Source: Pseudoxanthomonas sp. CF125
Lineage (GTDB): Bacteria; Pseudomonadota; Gammaproteobacteria; Xanthomonadales; Xanthomonadaceae
DNA: 64,000 nt
Direction of reading: 5' to 3'
Assembly (NCBI RefSeq): GCF_900104085.1
Contig: NZ_FNLD01000001.1
Location: 1,594,331-1,658,330 of the forward strand
Below are positions 25,642-33,615 of this stretch, piece after piece (positions within the stretch are counted from its first letter, which is position 1; every line of letters starts with the position of its first letter). The position numbers were made by a program, and so were the translations under genes. The notes under the pieces were generated by a model that had not been told where the DNA came from, made no database searches, and worked only from the letters and a program-made list of their open reading frames with translations.

Positions 25642-27057
25642 ATGTGGAAGCCCGTACAGAACTGGTTGCGCAGCGCGCCGATCACCGACCCGGTGGATCG
25701 CCGCAACGCACCGGTCATGCAGCTGCTGCTGCTTTGCTACGGCCTGCTGCTGCCGTTGAACTGGGTCTGGCGCATCCTGGCCCGCGGTGCGCTTCCCACC
25801 GAAGGCAGAATGATCATCCTGTTGATGGACGTGGCCATCGCGGCCTTGGCCTGGGTCAGCATCGCCATGATCCGGCGCGGCCGGTTCCAGCCCGCGATCA
25901 TGCTGTTCCTGGCGCCGCAACTGATCTCGCTGGGGATCGTATTTTTCCAGTTCGGCGTCCAGCCCGGAGTGATCGACCCGGCGCCGACCATCCTGCCGCT
26001 GGTGATCGCCGGCCTGGTGCTGGGCCGCGGTGCGCTGTGGGCCGTGTTCGGTTTGCTGATGCTGGTGTTCGGCATCGGTTTCGTCACCGACATCAGGGCC
26101 GACGGCAGCGATGTGGCAGCCATCCGCAGCGCCCTGCTCAATGTGCCGGCGGTGCTCATCAGCCATCTGTTGATCACCGCAGTCCTCGACCGCACGATCC
26201 AGGCCCTGCGCGAAAGCCTCGACGAATCGATCACGCGCAGCCACGAATTGCAGCGCGAGATGGCCGAACGCGAACGCGCGCAATCGCAACTGGTCCATGC
26301 GCAGAAAATGGAAGCCACCGGCCGCCTGGCCAGCGGCATCGCCCACGATTTCAACAACATCCTCGGCGTGATCCTGGGTTTCGCCTCGCAGCGCCACCAA
26401 GCCCAGCCCGGCATCGGCGACCGCGCGCGCGCCGACGGCCTGGAAGAGTCGCTGGAAGGCGTGGAAATCGCCGCCCGCCGCGGTGCCGCGATCAGCCGCA
26501 AGCTGCTGCGTTTCGGCCGACACGACGTGGCCCGGGTCGAGTCGTTCGATGCCGGCCATGCGATGGAGGAACTGCGGCCAATGCTGCGCCAGCTGTTCGA
26601 TGCCGACATCCAGATGGAAACCCGGATCGATCCGGCGCCGCTACCGGTGCGCCTGGACCGCAGCCAGTTCGAGCTGATGGTGCTCAACATCGCCGCCAAC
26701 GCGCGCGACGCCATGCTCGGCGGCGGACGCTTCAGCATCAGCGCCGGACGCGTGCAAAGCGCCAAACGCGGCCAATGCATCGAGATAGGCCTGGCCGACA
26801 CCGGCCACGGCATGAGCGAAGAAGTCCTGCGCCGCGCTTTCGAGCCGTTCTACACCACCAAGCCCGCCGACAGCGGCACCGGCTTGGGCTTGTCGGTGGT
26901 GCGCGATCTGGCGGAAAACGCGGGCGGCACGGTCGAAGTAGTCAGTACCCCGGGCAGCGGCACCCTGTTCCGCATACTGTTGCCGATGGCGGCGGCCAAC
27001 CAGGGCGACGCTTCCCTGGCACCCGCTACCGCGCCGGAAACCACCGGATCTATCTGA
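25642..27057 (+). CDS. Membrane sensor histidine kinase
   Basis: 471 residues. Six or so transmembrane segments between residues 25 and 180 (MQLLLLCYGLLLPLNWVW through VLISHLLITAVL) with almost no periplasmic domain, then a coiled linker (ALRESLDESITRSHELQREM), HisKA with phospho-acceptor His235 (SGIAHDFNNILG), and HATPase_c with MVLNIAANARDAM, LADTGHGM and SGTGLGLSVV. The AHDFNN H-box is that of NtrB/PAS-type kinases. Such multi-span kinases often sense membrane state. The regulator gene lies tail to tail with an 8-nt overlap. Confidence 0.9.
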   Translation: MWKPVQNWLRSAPITDPVDRRNAPVMQLLLLCYGLLLPLNWVWRILARGALPTEGRMIILLMDVAIAALAWVSIAMIRRGRFQPAIMLFLAPQLISLGIVFFQFGVQPGVIDPAPTILPLVIAGLVLGRGALWAVFGLLMLVFGIGFVTDIRADGSDVAAIRSALLNVPAVLISHLLITAVLDRTIQALRESLDESITRSHELQREMAERERAQSQLVHAQKMEATGRLASGIAHDFNNILGVILGFASQRHQAQPGIGDRARADGLEESLEGVEIAARRGAAISRKLLRFGRHDVARVESFDAGHAMEELRPMLRQLFDADIQMETRIDPAPLPVRLDRSQFELMVLNIAANARDAMLGGGRFSISAGRVQSAKRGQCIEIGLADTGHGMSEEVLRRAFEPFYTTKPADSGTGLGLSVVRDLAENAGGTVEVVSTPGSGTLFRILLPMAAANQGDASLAPATAPETTGSI

Positions 27058-27763
27058 GCGCGTTCAGCACATAGCCTTCGCCATGCACCGCGATCAGCGG
27101 CAATCGCTCGCCGCAGGCCTCGGCGACCTTGCGCCGCAGACGATGGATCATCGAATCCAGTCGATGGGTATCGAAGTCGTAGACGTTTTCGGTGAGCGTG
27201 GCGATCAGCGCTTCACGCGTCACGATCTCGCCAGAGGAAGCCAGCAAGCGCTGGAACAGACGGCGCTCGCTCTTGGTCAACGCCACATTGCCGCCCGAGG
27301 GCGCGACCAAGCACCAGCCGCCGCCATCCAGCCGCCAGCCCTGTGCGGCGGCGGCAGGATCGTTTTTTCCGCGCACGCGGCGCGCCAGACTGTGCAGGGT
27401 GGCCGCCAGCAGCTCGATTTCGACCGGCTTGGACAGATAAGCGTCGGCGCCTTCGCTCAGTCCGCGCACGCGGTCCGGAGTTTCTCCGCGTCCGGTCAGC
27501 ATGACGATGCCCAGGGAAGGCGACTGGCTGCGCAACTGGCGCGCCACCATGAACCCGCTCTGGTCCGGCAAGCCCACGTCCAGCACCACGATATCGGTGG
27601 GCTGGATCTTCAGGTGCGCATGCAGCTCGGCCGCCGTCTCCAGACCGATGACTTCGAAACCGAAATCCCTCAGCCCCGGCAGCAGCACGCGGTCGCGCAG
27701 CAGGAGGTCGTCCTCCAGCAGCGCCACGCGCAATGCACGGTCGGCATCGATAGACGCGGTCAT
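27050..27763 (-). CDS. OmpR/PhoB-type response regulator
   Basis: 237 residues. Receiver domain (1-125) with acidic pocket in ALLEDD, phospho-acceptor Asp62 (VVLDVGLPDQSG), Thr in MLTGRGE and Lys112 (YLSKPVE). C-terminal winged helix (about 140-235) with LTKSERRLFQRLLASSGEIV and the recognition-helix region DTHRLDSMIHRLRRKV, then GEGYVL hairpin. It lies convergent to the kinase gene and shares 8 nt with it, an unusual orientation for a cognate pair. A role in controlling the nearby adhesin/subtilase genes is only a guess. Confidence 0.92.
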   Translation of the reverse strand: MTASIDADRALRVALLEDDLLLRDRVLLPGLRDFGFEVIGLETAAELHAHLKIQPTDIVVLDVGLPDQSGFMVARQLRSQSPSLGIVMLTGRGETPDRVRGLSEGADAYLSKPVEIELLAATLHSLARRVRGKNDPAAAAQGWRLDGGGWCLVAPSGGNVALTKSERRLFQRLLASSGEIVTREALIATLTENVYDFDTHRLDSMIHRLRRKVAEACGERLPLIAVHGEGYVLNALR

Positions 27764-27847
27764 CTGGTATCACTCATCGCCGCCCCGCGGCTTGCACCGG
27801 CATTCTAGCGGAAGCGTGTCCGCGGAGCTGACGTCGGTACCGGAAAC

Positions 27848-28924
27848 TTAAGCGCCGACGCTCAGCACATCGTCCAGCAGCGCCGCCGCCGTCACTTCCG
27901 CGCCCGCGCCCGGTCCCTGGATCACCAGCGGCTGCTCGCTGTAGCGGTCGCTGAAAATGGCGACGCGGTTGTCGGCGCCGCCTCCGCCGCAGAGCGGGTG
28001 GTCGGCCGGTAGTGCCTGCAGGCCGACATGCGCACCAGTCTCGTCGAAACGGCCCAGAAAGCGCAGCTTGGCGCCGTTGCGGTAGGCGTCCTTGAAACGC
28101 GCCGCCAGCGGCGCATCCATTAGTTCCAGCCCTTCGTCGATTTCCTGCAACGGAAGCGCCGCCAGCCGTTGCGGCACCAGCGATTCCACTTGCACCGCCT
28201 CGGCATGCAGCGGCAATCCCGCCGCTCGCGCCAGGATCAGCAGTTTGCGGCGCACATCTTCGCCCGAAAGATCCAGGCGCGGATCCGGTTCGGTGTAGCC
28301 GAGCTGGCGGGCCTGGCGCACGAAGCCGGAAAACGGACGCATGCCGTCGTAATGATTGAACAACCAGGCGAGCGAGCCTGACAGCACGCCTTCGACCCGA
28401 TGGATGCGGTCGCCGCCGGCCACCAGTTCGCGCAGGCTGCGCAGCAGCGGCAGTCCCGCGCCGACGGTGGCGCTGTCGCCGTAGCGCGCGTCGCCTTCCT
28501 GCTTCGCCTCTGCAATGGCACTCGCACGCGAAAGCGCGCCGCCATAGCCGAGCTTGTTGGCGGTGACCACGTGCACGCCGCGGGCCAGCCAGGCCGCGTG
28601 CCAATCGGCAACGTTTTCGCTTGCCGTCGCATCGACCAGTACGTCGCCGCGCCGCAGCGCTTCGGTTTCGGCCCAAGGCGGCAGTGCGCCGGCTTCCAGC
28701 GCGGACGTTCTGACTTCTTCCAGCGCGCGCTCCGGAGAATCATCGCAATACCGCAGCGCGCGCGAGTTGGACAGCCATGCGAACGCGGGCAAGGTATGAC
28801 CGGACTGCTGCAACCGCTGGTAACGCGCCACGAAGGCCGTGCCCACTACACCGGTACCCAGCAGAGCCAGTTTCGGCGCAGGGACCGAGCGGTACGCAGT
28901 CGCCAGACGCACGACGCTGCTCAT
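27848..28924 (-). CDS. hom: Homoserine dehydrogenase (monofunctional)
   Basis: NAD(P)H-dependent reduction of aspartate semialdehyde to homoserine. 358 residues with no aspartokinase or ACT domain. Rossmann motif LALLGTGVVGTAFV, VDATASENVADWH, VTANKLGYGG, the catalytic region VGAGLPLLRSLRELVAGGD, EGVLSGSLAWLFNHYDGM, GYTEPDPRLDLSGEDVRRKL and the final VIQGPGAGAEVTAAALLDDV. Translationally coupled to metB by a 4-nt ATGA overlap, the last gene of metX-metB-hom. It supplies homoserine to the acyltransferase at the head of the same operon. Confidence 0.95.
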   Translation of the reverse strand: MSSVVRLATAYRSVPAPKLALLGTGVVGTAFVARYQRLQQSGHTLPAFAWLSNSRALRYCDDSPERALEEVRTSALEAGALPPWAETEALRRGDVLVDATASENVADWHAAWLARGVHVVTANKLGYGGALSRASAIAEAKQEGDARYGDSATVGAGLPLLRSLRELVAGGDRIHRVEGVLSGSLAWLFNHYDGMRPFSGFVRQARQLGYTEPDPRLDLSGEDVRRKLLILARAAGLPLHAEAVQVESLVPQRLAALPLQEIDEGLELMDAPLAARFKDAYRNGAKLRFLGRFDETGAHVGLQALPADHPLCGGGGADNRVAIFSDRYSEQPLVIQGPGAGAEVTAAALLDDVLSVGA

Positions 28925-30150
28925 GCGTCGACGAGAATGCGTTCGTCTTCGGCCTGGCTGGCGATGGCGCGTTCGGCGCGCAGCAAAGCCAGCGACAGAT
29001 CTGCGACCAGATCGTCGGTGGATTCGATGCCCACCGACAAACGCAGCAGCCCATCGGAAATACCGGCCTTGGCCCGCGCTTCGGCGGTCATCGCCGCGTG
29101 GGTCATCGTCGCCGGATGCGCGATCAGGCTTTCCACGCCGCCCAGCGATTCGGCCAGGGTGAAGTACTGCAATCCGTCGACGAACGCGCGCACTGCCGCT
29201 TCGCCACCCTGCAGTTCCACGCTCAGCATCGCGCCGAAACCCTTCTGCTGGCGTGCCGCGACGGCATGACCGGGATGCGAGGCCAGGCCCGGGAAATACA
29301 CTTTGGAAACCACCGGATGCTCATCCAGCAACGTGGCGATGGCGGTGGCGTTTTCCTGGTGCACGCGCAGCCGGGCATCCAGCGTACGCAGCCCACGCAG
29401 GGTCAGAAAGCTGTCGAACGGCGAACCGGTCAAGCCCAGCGCGTTGGCCCACCAGACCAGTTTTTCATGGGTTTCCGCTTCGCGCGCGACGACCGCGCCG
29501 CCCACCACGTCGCTGTGGCCGTTGATGTACTTGGTGGTGGAATGCAGCACTACGTCGGCGCCGAACTCGATGGGCTTCTGCAATGCCGGCGACAGGAAGG
29601 TGTTGTCGACCACGGTGATCGCACCGGCCTTCTTGGCTGCATCGATGACGAAACGCAGATCGGTGATGCGCAGCAGCGGGTTGGAAGGCGTTTCGATCAG
29701 CACCAGTTTCGGCGACTGCGCCAATGCATCGGCGAACGAGCGCGGATCGGTCAGGTCGGCGGTGATCAGTTCGAAATGGCCCTTCTTGGCCAACGCGTTG
29801 AACAGACGCCAGCTGCCGCCGTAGGCATCGTGCGGCACCACCAGGCGGTCGCCCGGTTCCAGCAGGGCGTTCAGCACCAGGGTGATGGCGGCCATGCCGG
29901 TGGCGGTGACCACCGCGCCAGCGCCGCCTTCCAGTTCGGCCAGCGCTTCGCCCAGCAGGTCGCGGGTGGGGTTGCCGCTGCGCGTGTAGTCGTACTGGCG
30001 CTTGTTGCCGAAGCCGTCGAAGCTGAAGTTGGACGACAGCACGATAGGCGGCGTGACCGCGCCGTAGGCGGTGTCACGGTCGATGCCGGCGCGTACGGCG
30101 GAAGTCGCCGAGCTACAGGGAGTTTCGTTGCTGTCGGTATGGCGGCTCAT
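28921..30150 (-). CDS. metB: Cystathionine gamma-synthase
   Basis: PLP enzyme joining O-acyl-homoserine and cysteine to give cystathionine. 409 residues from the ATG at 30150, which overlaps the metX stop (ATGA); the frame stays open far upstream only because of high GC. Signatures closely follow E. coli MetB: YDYTRSGNPTRDLLGEALAE, PHDAYGGSWRLF, ETPSNPLLRITDL, VVDNTFLSPALQKP, the PLP lysine in HSTTKYINGHSDVVGG and FTLAESLGGVESLI. An O-acyl-homoserine sulfhydrylase activity cannot be ruled out from sequence. Confidence 0.94.
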   Translation of the reverse strand: MSRHTDSNETPCSSATSAVRAGIDRDTAYGAVTPPIVLSSNFSFDGFGNKRQYDYTRSGNPTRDLLGEALAELEGGAGAVVTATGMAAITLVLNALLEPGDRLVVPHDAYGGSWRLFNALAKKGHFELITADLTDPRSFADALAQSPKLVLIETPSNPLLRITDLRFVIDAAKKAGAITVVDNTFLSPALQKPIEFGADVVLHSTTKYINGHSDVVGGAVVAREAETHEKLVWWANALGLTGSPFDSFLTLRGLRTLDARLRVHQENATAIATLLDEHPVVSKVYFPGLASHPGHAVAARQQKGFGAMLSVELQGGEAAVRAFVDGLQYFTLAESLGGVESLIAHPATMTHAAMTAEARAKAGISDGLLRLSVGIESTDDLVADLSLALLRAERAIASQAEDERILVDA

Positions 30151-31199
30151 GCGGTTTCTCCGGTTTCGTTGCGGTCGGCATCGCGCAGGGCGGCTACCAG
30201 GATGCTGTCGATGCGGTCGGTTTCTTTCAGGAAGGCGTCGTGGCCGTAGGGCGAGCGCAGCACGCGCAGCTGGCCGTGCGTACCGAGGCCTTCGACCAGC
30301 GCCACCGAATCGGCCAGCGGCACCAGGCGGTCGCCTTCCACGGCGACCACCACGGTCGGCACGCCGACCTGTGCCGGATCGAGACGGTGCAGATCGATGG
30401 ATTCGGACAGGCGCAGATAGGCGGTGACCGGCGTGCGCGCCACGTATTGCGCGCCGGCGGCGTCCAGATAGTCCTCGGCGGCGCAGCGCACGCGGCCGTT
30501 GATGATTTCGGGGGCGGCGTCGAAGCGCTCGTCGAATTCCTCCGGCGTGCGGTAGCTCAGCATCGCGAACTGGCGCGCCAGCGAAAGCCCTTGCGCGTCG
30601 GCGCATTGCAACTGGCCCAGCGCCACGGCTTTGCGCTGTAGCGCGCGCCACGCAGACGCATAAGGATGCGCACGGTGGGCGCCGCTCACCGCGATCAGCT
30701 TGCGCAGGCGCGCGGGATGGCGTGCGGCAAGCTGCAAGCCGACCAGTGCGCCGTAGGAATAACCGACGAAGGCGTGCAGCCGCTCGATCTTCAACGCATC
30801 CAGCAGCTGCACGATGGCATCGGCCTGGTCGGCGGTTTCCAGCGGCACATCCAGCTTGCCGTCGGCGCCGACGTAATCGATGGCCAGCAGCCGACGGCGC
30901 GTGGGATCCAATGCGCGGCCGGCTTGCGCCAACGCATTGGCCCAGCCGTTCTCGGGAAAAGTTTCGCTGGCCACCACGTGGCGATGCGCCGAAATTCCAC
31001 CGGCCACGAACACCACCGGCAAGCCGGCTTCGCCGAGCAATTCGTAGCGCAGGGTGATCTGCCGGGCGCCCGCATGCCGCAGATCGAGGCGCAGGCTTAT
31101 TTCGCCGCGCAGCTCGCGTACGGTTTCCGTCGATGGCTCGTAGGCCGGCAACGAATGCGGGGAAGGAACGGCATGCAGGGCGGCGTTGACGAAGCTCAT
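30147..31199 (-). CDS. metX: Homoserine O-acyltransferase, MetX fold (acetyl or succinyl)
   Basis: 350 residues from the ATG at 31199; an upstream ATG at 31235 is possible and neither has a strong ribosome site. Alpha/beta hydrolase fold: LRYELLGEAGLPVVFVAGG, a nucleophile elbow GYSYGALVGLQLAARHP (canonical MetX has GGSMGGM), AVSGAHRAHPYASAWR, then VVAVEGDRLVPLADS and the catalytic His in SPYGHDAFLKE. Activates homoserine for methionine synthesis. Members with this divergent elbow include succinyl-transferring enzymes, so the acyl donor is uncertain. First gene of the operon behind the SAM riboswitch. Confidence 0.88.
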   Translation of the reverse strand: MSFVNAALHAVPSPHSLPAYEPSTETVRELRGEISLRLDLRHAGARQITLRYELLGEAGLPVVFVAGGISAHRHVVASETFPENGWANALAQAGRALDPTRRRLLAIDYVGADGKLDVPLETADQADAIVQLLDALKIERLHAFVGYSYGALVGLQLAARHPARLRKLIAVSGAHRAHPYASAWRALQRKAVALGQLQCADAQGLSLARQFAMLSYRTPEEFDERFDAAPEIINGRVRCAAEDYLDAAGAQYVARTPVTAYLRLSESIDLHRLDPAQVGVPTVVVAVEGDRLVPLADSVALVEGLGTHGQLRVLRSPYGHDAFLKETDRIDSILVAALRDADRNETGETA

Positions 31200-31282
31200 G
31201 GCGGTATCCAGTGGAGGAACGTGGACTACAACCATCGAGCTTCGCGGAACTCGGCGTTCGCCCTGCGCGAGGCAAGGTCGAA

Positions 31283-31394
31283 CCATCTTCCGGTAGACGC
31301 AGAGGTCTCCGCAGGATTTGGCACCTGGGCGCCGCTTGCGCGTCGCCTGGCTGCCCCGGCTTCAAAGGGCCTGTCCCTCTGCCGGTCTCGATGG
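31283..31394 (-). ncRNA. SAM-I (S-box) riboswitch leading metX-metB-hom
   Basis: Read on the minus strand from 31394: P1 5' strand CCATC, then the S-box core GAGGGACAGGCCCTTTGAAG, GCCGGGGCAGCCAGG, the P3/P4 joint AGGTGCCAAATCCTGC, and the closing P1 strand GATGG at 31287-31283. These blocks and their spacing match the SAM-I consensus (GAGGGA-GGCCC-UGAA-CC-GCAACC and GGUGCCAAUUCC). SAM binding should lower expression of the downstream operon. The 83 nt to the metX ATG lack a U-tract, so control is more likely translational or Rho-linked than by an intrinsic terminator. Confidence 0.88.
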
Positions 31395-31401
31395 TGGCGC
31401 C

Positions 31402-31430
31402 AGCTTGCCAGCCGTTTTCCGGTATGTCAA
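31402..31430 (-). promoter_or_regulatory. Putative promoter of the met operon
   Basis: On the minus strand TTGACA (31430-31425) is a perfect -35; about 17 nt on is only a weak -10 (CAAGCT/AAGCTG). A start near 31395 would begin the transcript at the riboswitch P1 helix, which supports the call. Confidence 0.45.
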
Positions 31431-31497
31431 TCGCTTTATTCGGATAAAGCGATGGATAAAGTCGCAATTTCGGTCGCAAGCCCGCCACCCCTTCACG

Positions 31498-31503
31498 CAT
31501 AAT
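31498..31503 (+). promoter_or_regulatory. -10-like CATAAT six bases before the phytase-like ATG
   Basis: CATAAT, then TATCAA, then ATG at 31510 with no ribosome site. Consistent with a leaderless transcript beginning at the start codon. A partial -35 (TCGCAA, 31474-31479) lies 18 nt upstream. Confidence 0.5.
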
Positions 31504-31509
31504 TATCAA

Positions 31510-32604
31510 ATGAGACCTTCCCGACTTCTTCTGGGCGCCTGTCTGGCGCTCCTGGCGGCCTGTGCCACCGCGCCGCGCCCGCACACCTCCGCGCCCCAGG
31601 TTCCGAAACCCACGACCGCGGTGGATGCGACGATTGCCGAGGCTTGGGTTTCCACGGAAAGTCCGGAGGACGAACTCGATTCGCTGGCGGTCTGGCCCAC
31701 CGAGGACGGCCATCTCTGGCTGATCGCCACTGCCAAGTCCAGCCACCGCTTGGTGGTCTACGACGCCGAAACCGGCCAGCGCCTGCGCAGCGTCGGCGAA
31801 CCCGGAGAAGGCATTTCCCAATTCAATCGTCCCAACGGCATTGCGGTCTACGGCGACCTGCTGTTCGTGGCCGAACGCGACAACCACCGCGTGCAGGTGT
31901 TCAAGCTGCCCGATTTCGCGCCGCTGGGCATCGTCGGCCAGGACGTGCTGCGCGTTCCCTACGGCCTGTGGGTACGCGAGAAAGGGCCGGACGATCTGGA
32001 GCTGTTCGTCACCGACAGTTTCATGGCCGATTTCAAGACCGGCAAATTGCCGCCCATGGGCGAACTGGACCAGCGCGTGAAGCGCTTCGAGGTGCAGGTG
32101 GACGGCCAGGGCAAGTTGCAATCGAAGTACCTGGGCGCGTTCGGCGATACCAGCGAAGCCGGTGCCTTGCGCATGGTGGAATCGATCGCCGGCGACTCGG
32201 TCAACGACCGTCTGTTGATCGCCGATGAGGATCGGCGGGTGGGTTCGACCTTGCGCGAGTACACCCTGGAAGGCCTGTACCGCGCCCACAGCCTGCCGCT
32301 GTTCGATGCCGATGCCGAAGGCGTGGCGCTATGGGCCTGCGATTCCGGAGAAGGCTACTGGATCGCCGTGGATCAGGTGCGGCCCACCGTCTTCCGCGTC
32401 TTCGACCGCACCAGCCTGCAGCCTCTGAAGACGTTCTCCGGCCGGGTGGTCGCCAATACCGACGGCCAGGTGCTTTATGCCGCCGGCACGCCCCGCTTCC
32501 CGGCCGGCGCGCTGTTCGCGCTGCACGACGACAAGGCGGTGGCCGCGTTCGATCTGCGCGATGTGGCGCACGCGCTGGGGTTGTCGGAACGCTGCATGCA
32601 ATGA
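31510..32604 (+). CDS. Phytase-like beta-propeller lipoprotein
   Basis: 364 residues. Lipoprotein signal MRPSRLLLGACLALLAAC with a good lipobox (LAAC). The rest reads as a beta-propeller: LDSLAVWPTEDGHLWLIATA, RPNGIAVYGDLLFVAERDNHRVQ, YLGAFGDTSEAG, DRLLIADEDRR and the ADAEGVALWACDSGEGYWIA stretch, resembling the alkaline (BPP) phytase family and related esterase-like propellers. Whether the Ca-binding phytase residues are complete I cannot say. Probably outer-membrane or periplasmic. Its stop overlaps the next start (ATGA). Confidence 0.75.
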   Translation: MRPSRLLLGACLALLAACATAPRPHTSAPQVPKPTTAVDATIAEAWVSTESPEDELDSLAVWPTEDGHLWLIATAKSSHRLVVYDAETGQRLRSVGEPGEGISQFNRPNGIAVYGDLLFVAERDNHRVQVFKLPDFAPLGIVGQDVLRVPYGLWVREKGPDDLELFVTDSFMADFKTGKLPPMGELDQRVKRFEVQVDGQGKLQSKYLGAFGDTSEAGALRMVESIAGDSVNDRLLIADEDRRVGSTLREYTLEGLYRAHSLPLFDADAEGVALWACDSGEGYWIAVDQVRPTVFRVFDRTSLQPLKTFSGRVVANTDGQVLYAAGTPRFPAGALFALHDDKAVAAFDLRDVAHALGLSERCMQ

Positions 32605-33533
32605 AAGCGGCAGGCGTCACCGCAGCCTGGAGCTTGGGATTGGCGCTGATGCTGGTGAGCTCGGGCGACGCCGACGCCGCGCGCCTGTACCGCTGGAAGG
32701 ACCGCAACGGCGTGACCCAATACGGCGACCAGCCGCCGGAAGCCGACGAACTTCCGGCCAGCGACATCAATGTGACCCGTTTCCGCAATCCGCCCGGCGC
32801 GCTGGTGCGGCTGCGCCTGGAAAACAAACGCGGCCGTTACGAGGCCTGGGCGGACAACCTATTGCACGGGCCCGTGCAGGTGATGTTGCGCTTCAAGCAC
32901 GACCACAATGTCGTCGGCAGCCCTGCCCTGCCTGCCGAAGCCACCGTGCCGGCGCGCAGCAGCGTGATGGTCGCCACGCTGACCATCACCGATCCGATCC
33001 GCGGAGGCGATTTCGAACTGTTGCTCGACGGTCTTCCCGGCAACCCGGCAGCGAAGCCCGTCGATTACGACTACCGCCTGCCCTTCGATTACGCCCGCGT
33101 TCGCGTGGACCAGGGCCCGGGAGGCGGTTTCAGCCACAACGACCCGCAGAACCGCTACGCCATCGATTTCGCACTGGCCGAGGGCACGCCGATAGTCGCG
33201 GTGCGCGAAGGGGTGGTGATGCAGGTGGAGTCCGATTTCGAAAAGGCCGGCCTGAATCGCGAAAAGTACGGCGGCCGCGCCAACTTCATCCGCATCCTGC
33301 ACGACGACGGCAGCATGGCCGTCTATGCGCACCTGCAGCCCGAAGGCGTGCAGGTGCGCACAGGCCAGCGCGTGCGCCTGGGCCAGCGCATCGGCCTGTC
33401 CGGCAACACCGGCTTCAGCACCGCGCCGCACCTGCATTTCGTGCTGCAGGTCAACCGCGGCATGCGTCTGGAATCGATCCCCTTCCGCATGTTCGGACCA
33501 TTGGGCGAGCTGAAATTCCCCAGCAGCCGGTAA
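32601..33533 (+). CDS. Secreted M23 metallopeptidase with DUF4124-like N-terminus
   Basis: 310 residues. Signal peptide to about DADA (residues 1-24), an ARLYRWKDRNGVTQYGDQPP segment typical of DUF4124, a beta region, then the LytM/M23 domain: FSHNDPQNRYAIDFALAEGT (first zinc ligands H and D), NFIRILHDDGSMAVYAHLQP, and STAPHLHFVLQV with the HxH pair. Expected to cleave peptidoglycan cross-links or act in cell-wall remodelling. Coupled to the phytase-like gene by a 4-nt overlap. Confidence 0.9.
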   Translation: MKAAGVTAAWSLGLALMLVSSGDADAARLYRWKDRNGVTQYGDQPPEADELPASDINVTRFRNPPGALVRLRLENKRGRYEAWADNLLHGPVQVMLRFKHDHNVVGSPALPAEATVPARSSVMVATLTITDPIRGGDFELLLDGLPGNPAAKPVDYDYRLPFDYARVRVDQGPGGGFSHNDPQNRYAIDFALAEGTPIVAVREGVVMQVESDFEKAGLNREKYGGRANFIRILHDDGSMAVYAHLQPEGVQVRTGQRVRLGQRIGLSGNTGFSTAPHLHFVLQVNRGMRLESIPFRMFGPLGELKFPSSR

Positions 33534-33562
33534 GCCCGCCCGAGGATGCGGGCCGCAGGCGC

Positions 33563-33568
33563 TATAAT
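33563..33568 (+). promoter_or_regulatory. Perfect -10 hexamer TATAAT upstream of prfC
   Basis: TATAAT in the 82-nt gap between the M23 and prfC genes would start a transcript about 40 nt before the prfC ATG. The leader contains a GC hairpin (GCGCCCGCGCGGGCGC, 33592-33607) and a short ATG frame (33587-33643) overlapping the prfC start. No clear -35. Confidence 0.45.
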
Positions 33569-33615
33569 TCGCGCCTTCCTGTCCTTATGAACGCGCCCGC
33601 GCGGGCGCTATCGCC

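Noticed and set aside
30151-32289. metB reading frame stays open more than 2 kb upstream, mimicking a 1122-residue protein
   Set aside because: The extension is antisense or out of frame to metX, the riboswitch and the phytase gene and has Arg/Gly/Ala-rich nonsense composition; homology starts at the ATG at 30150.
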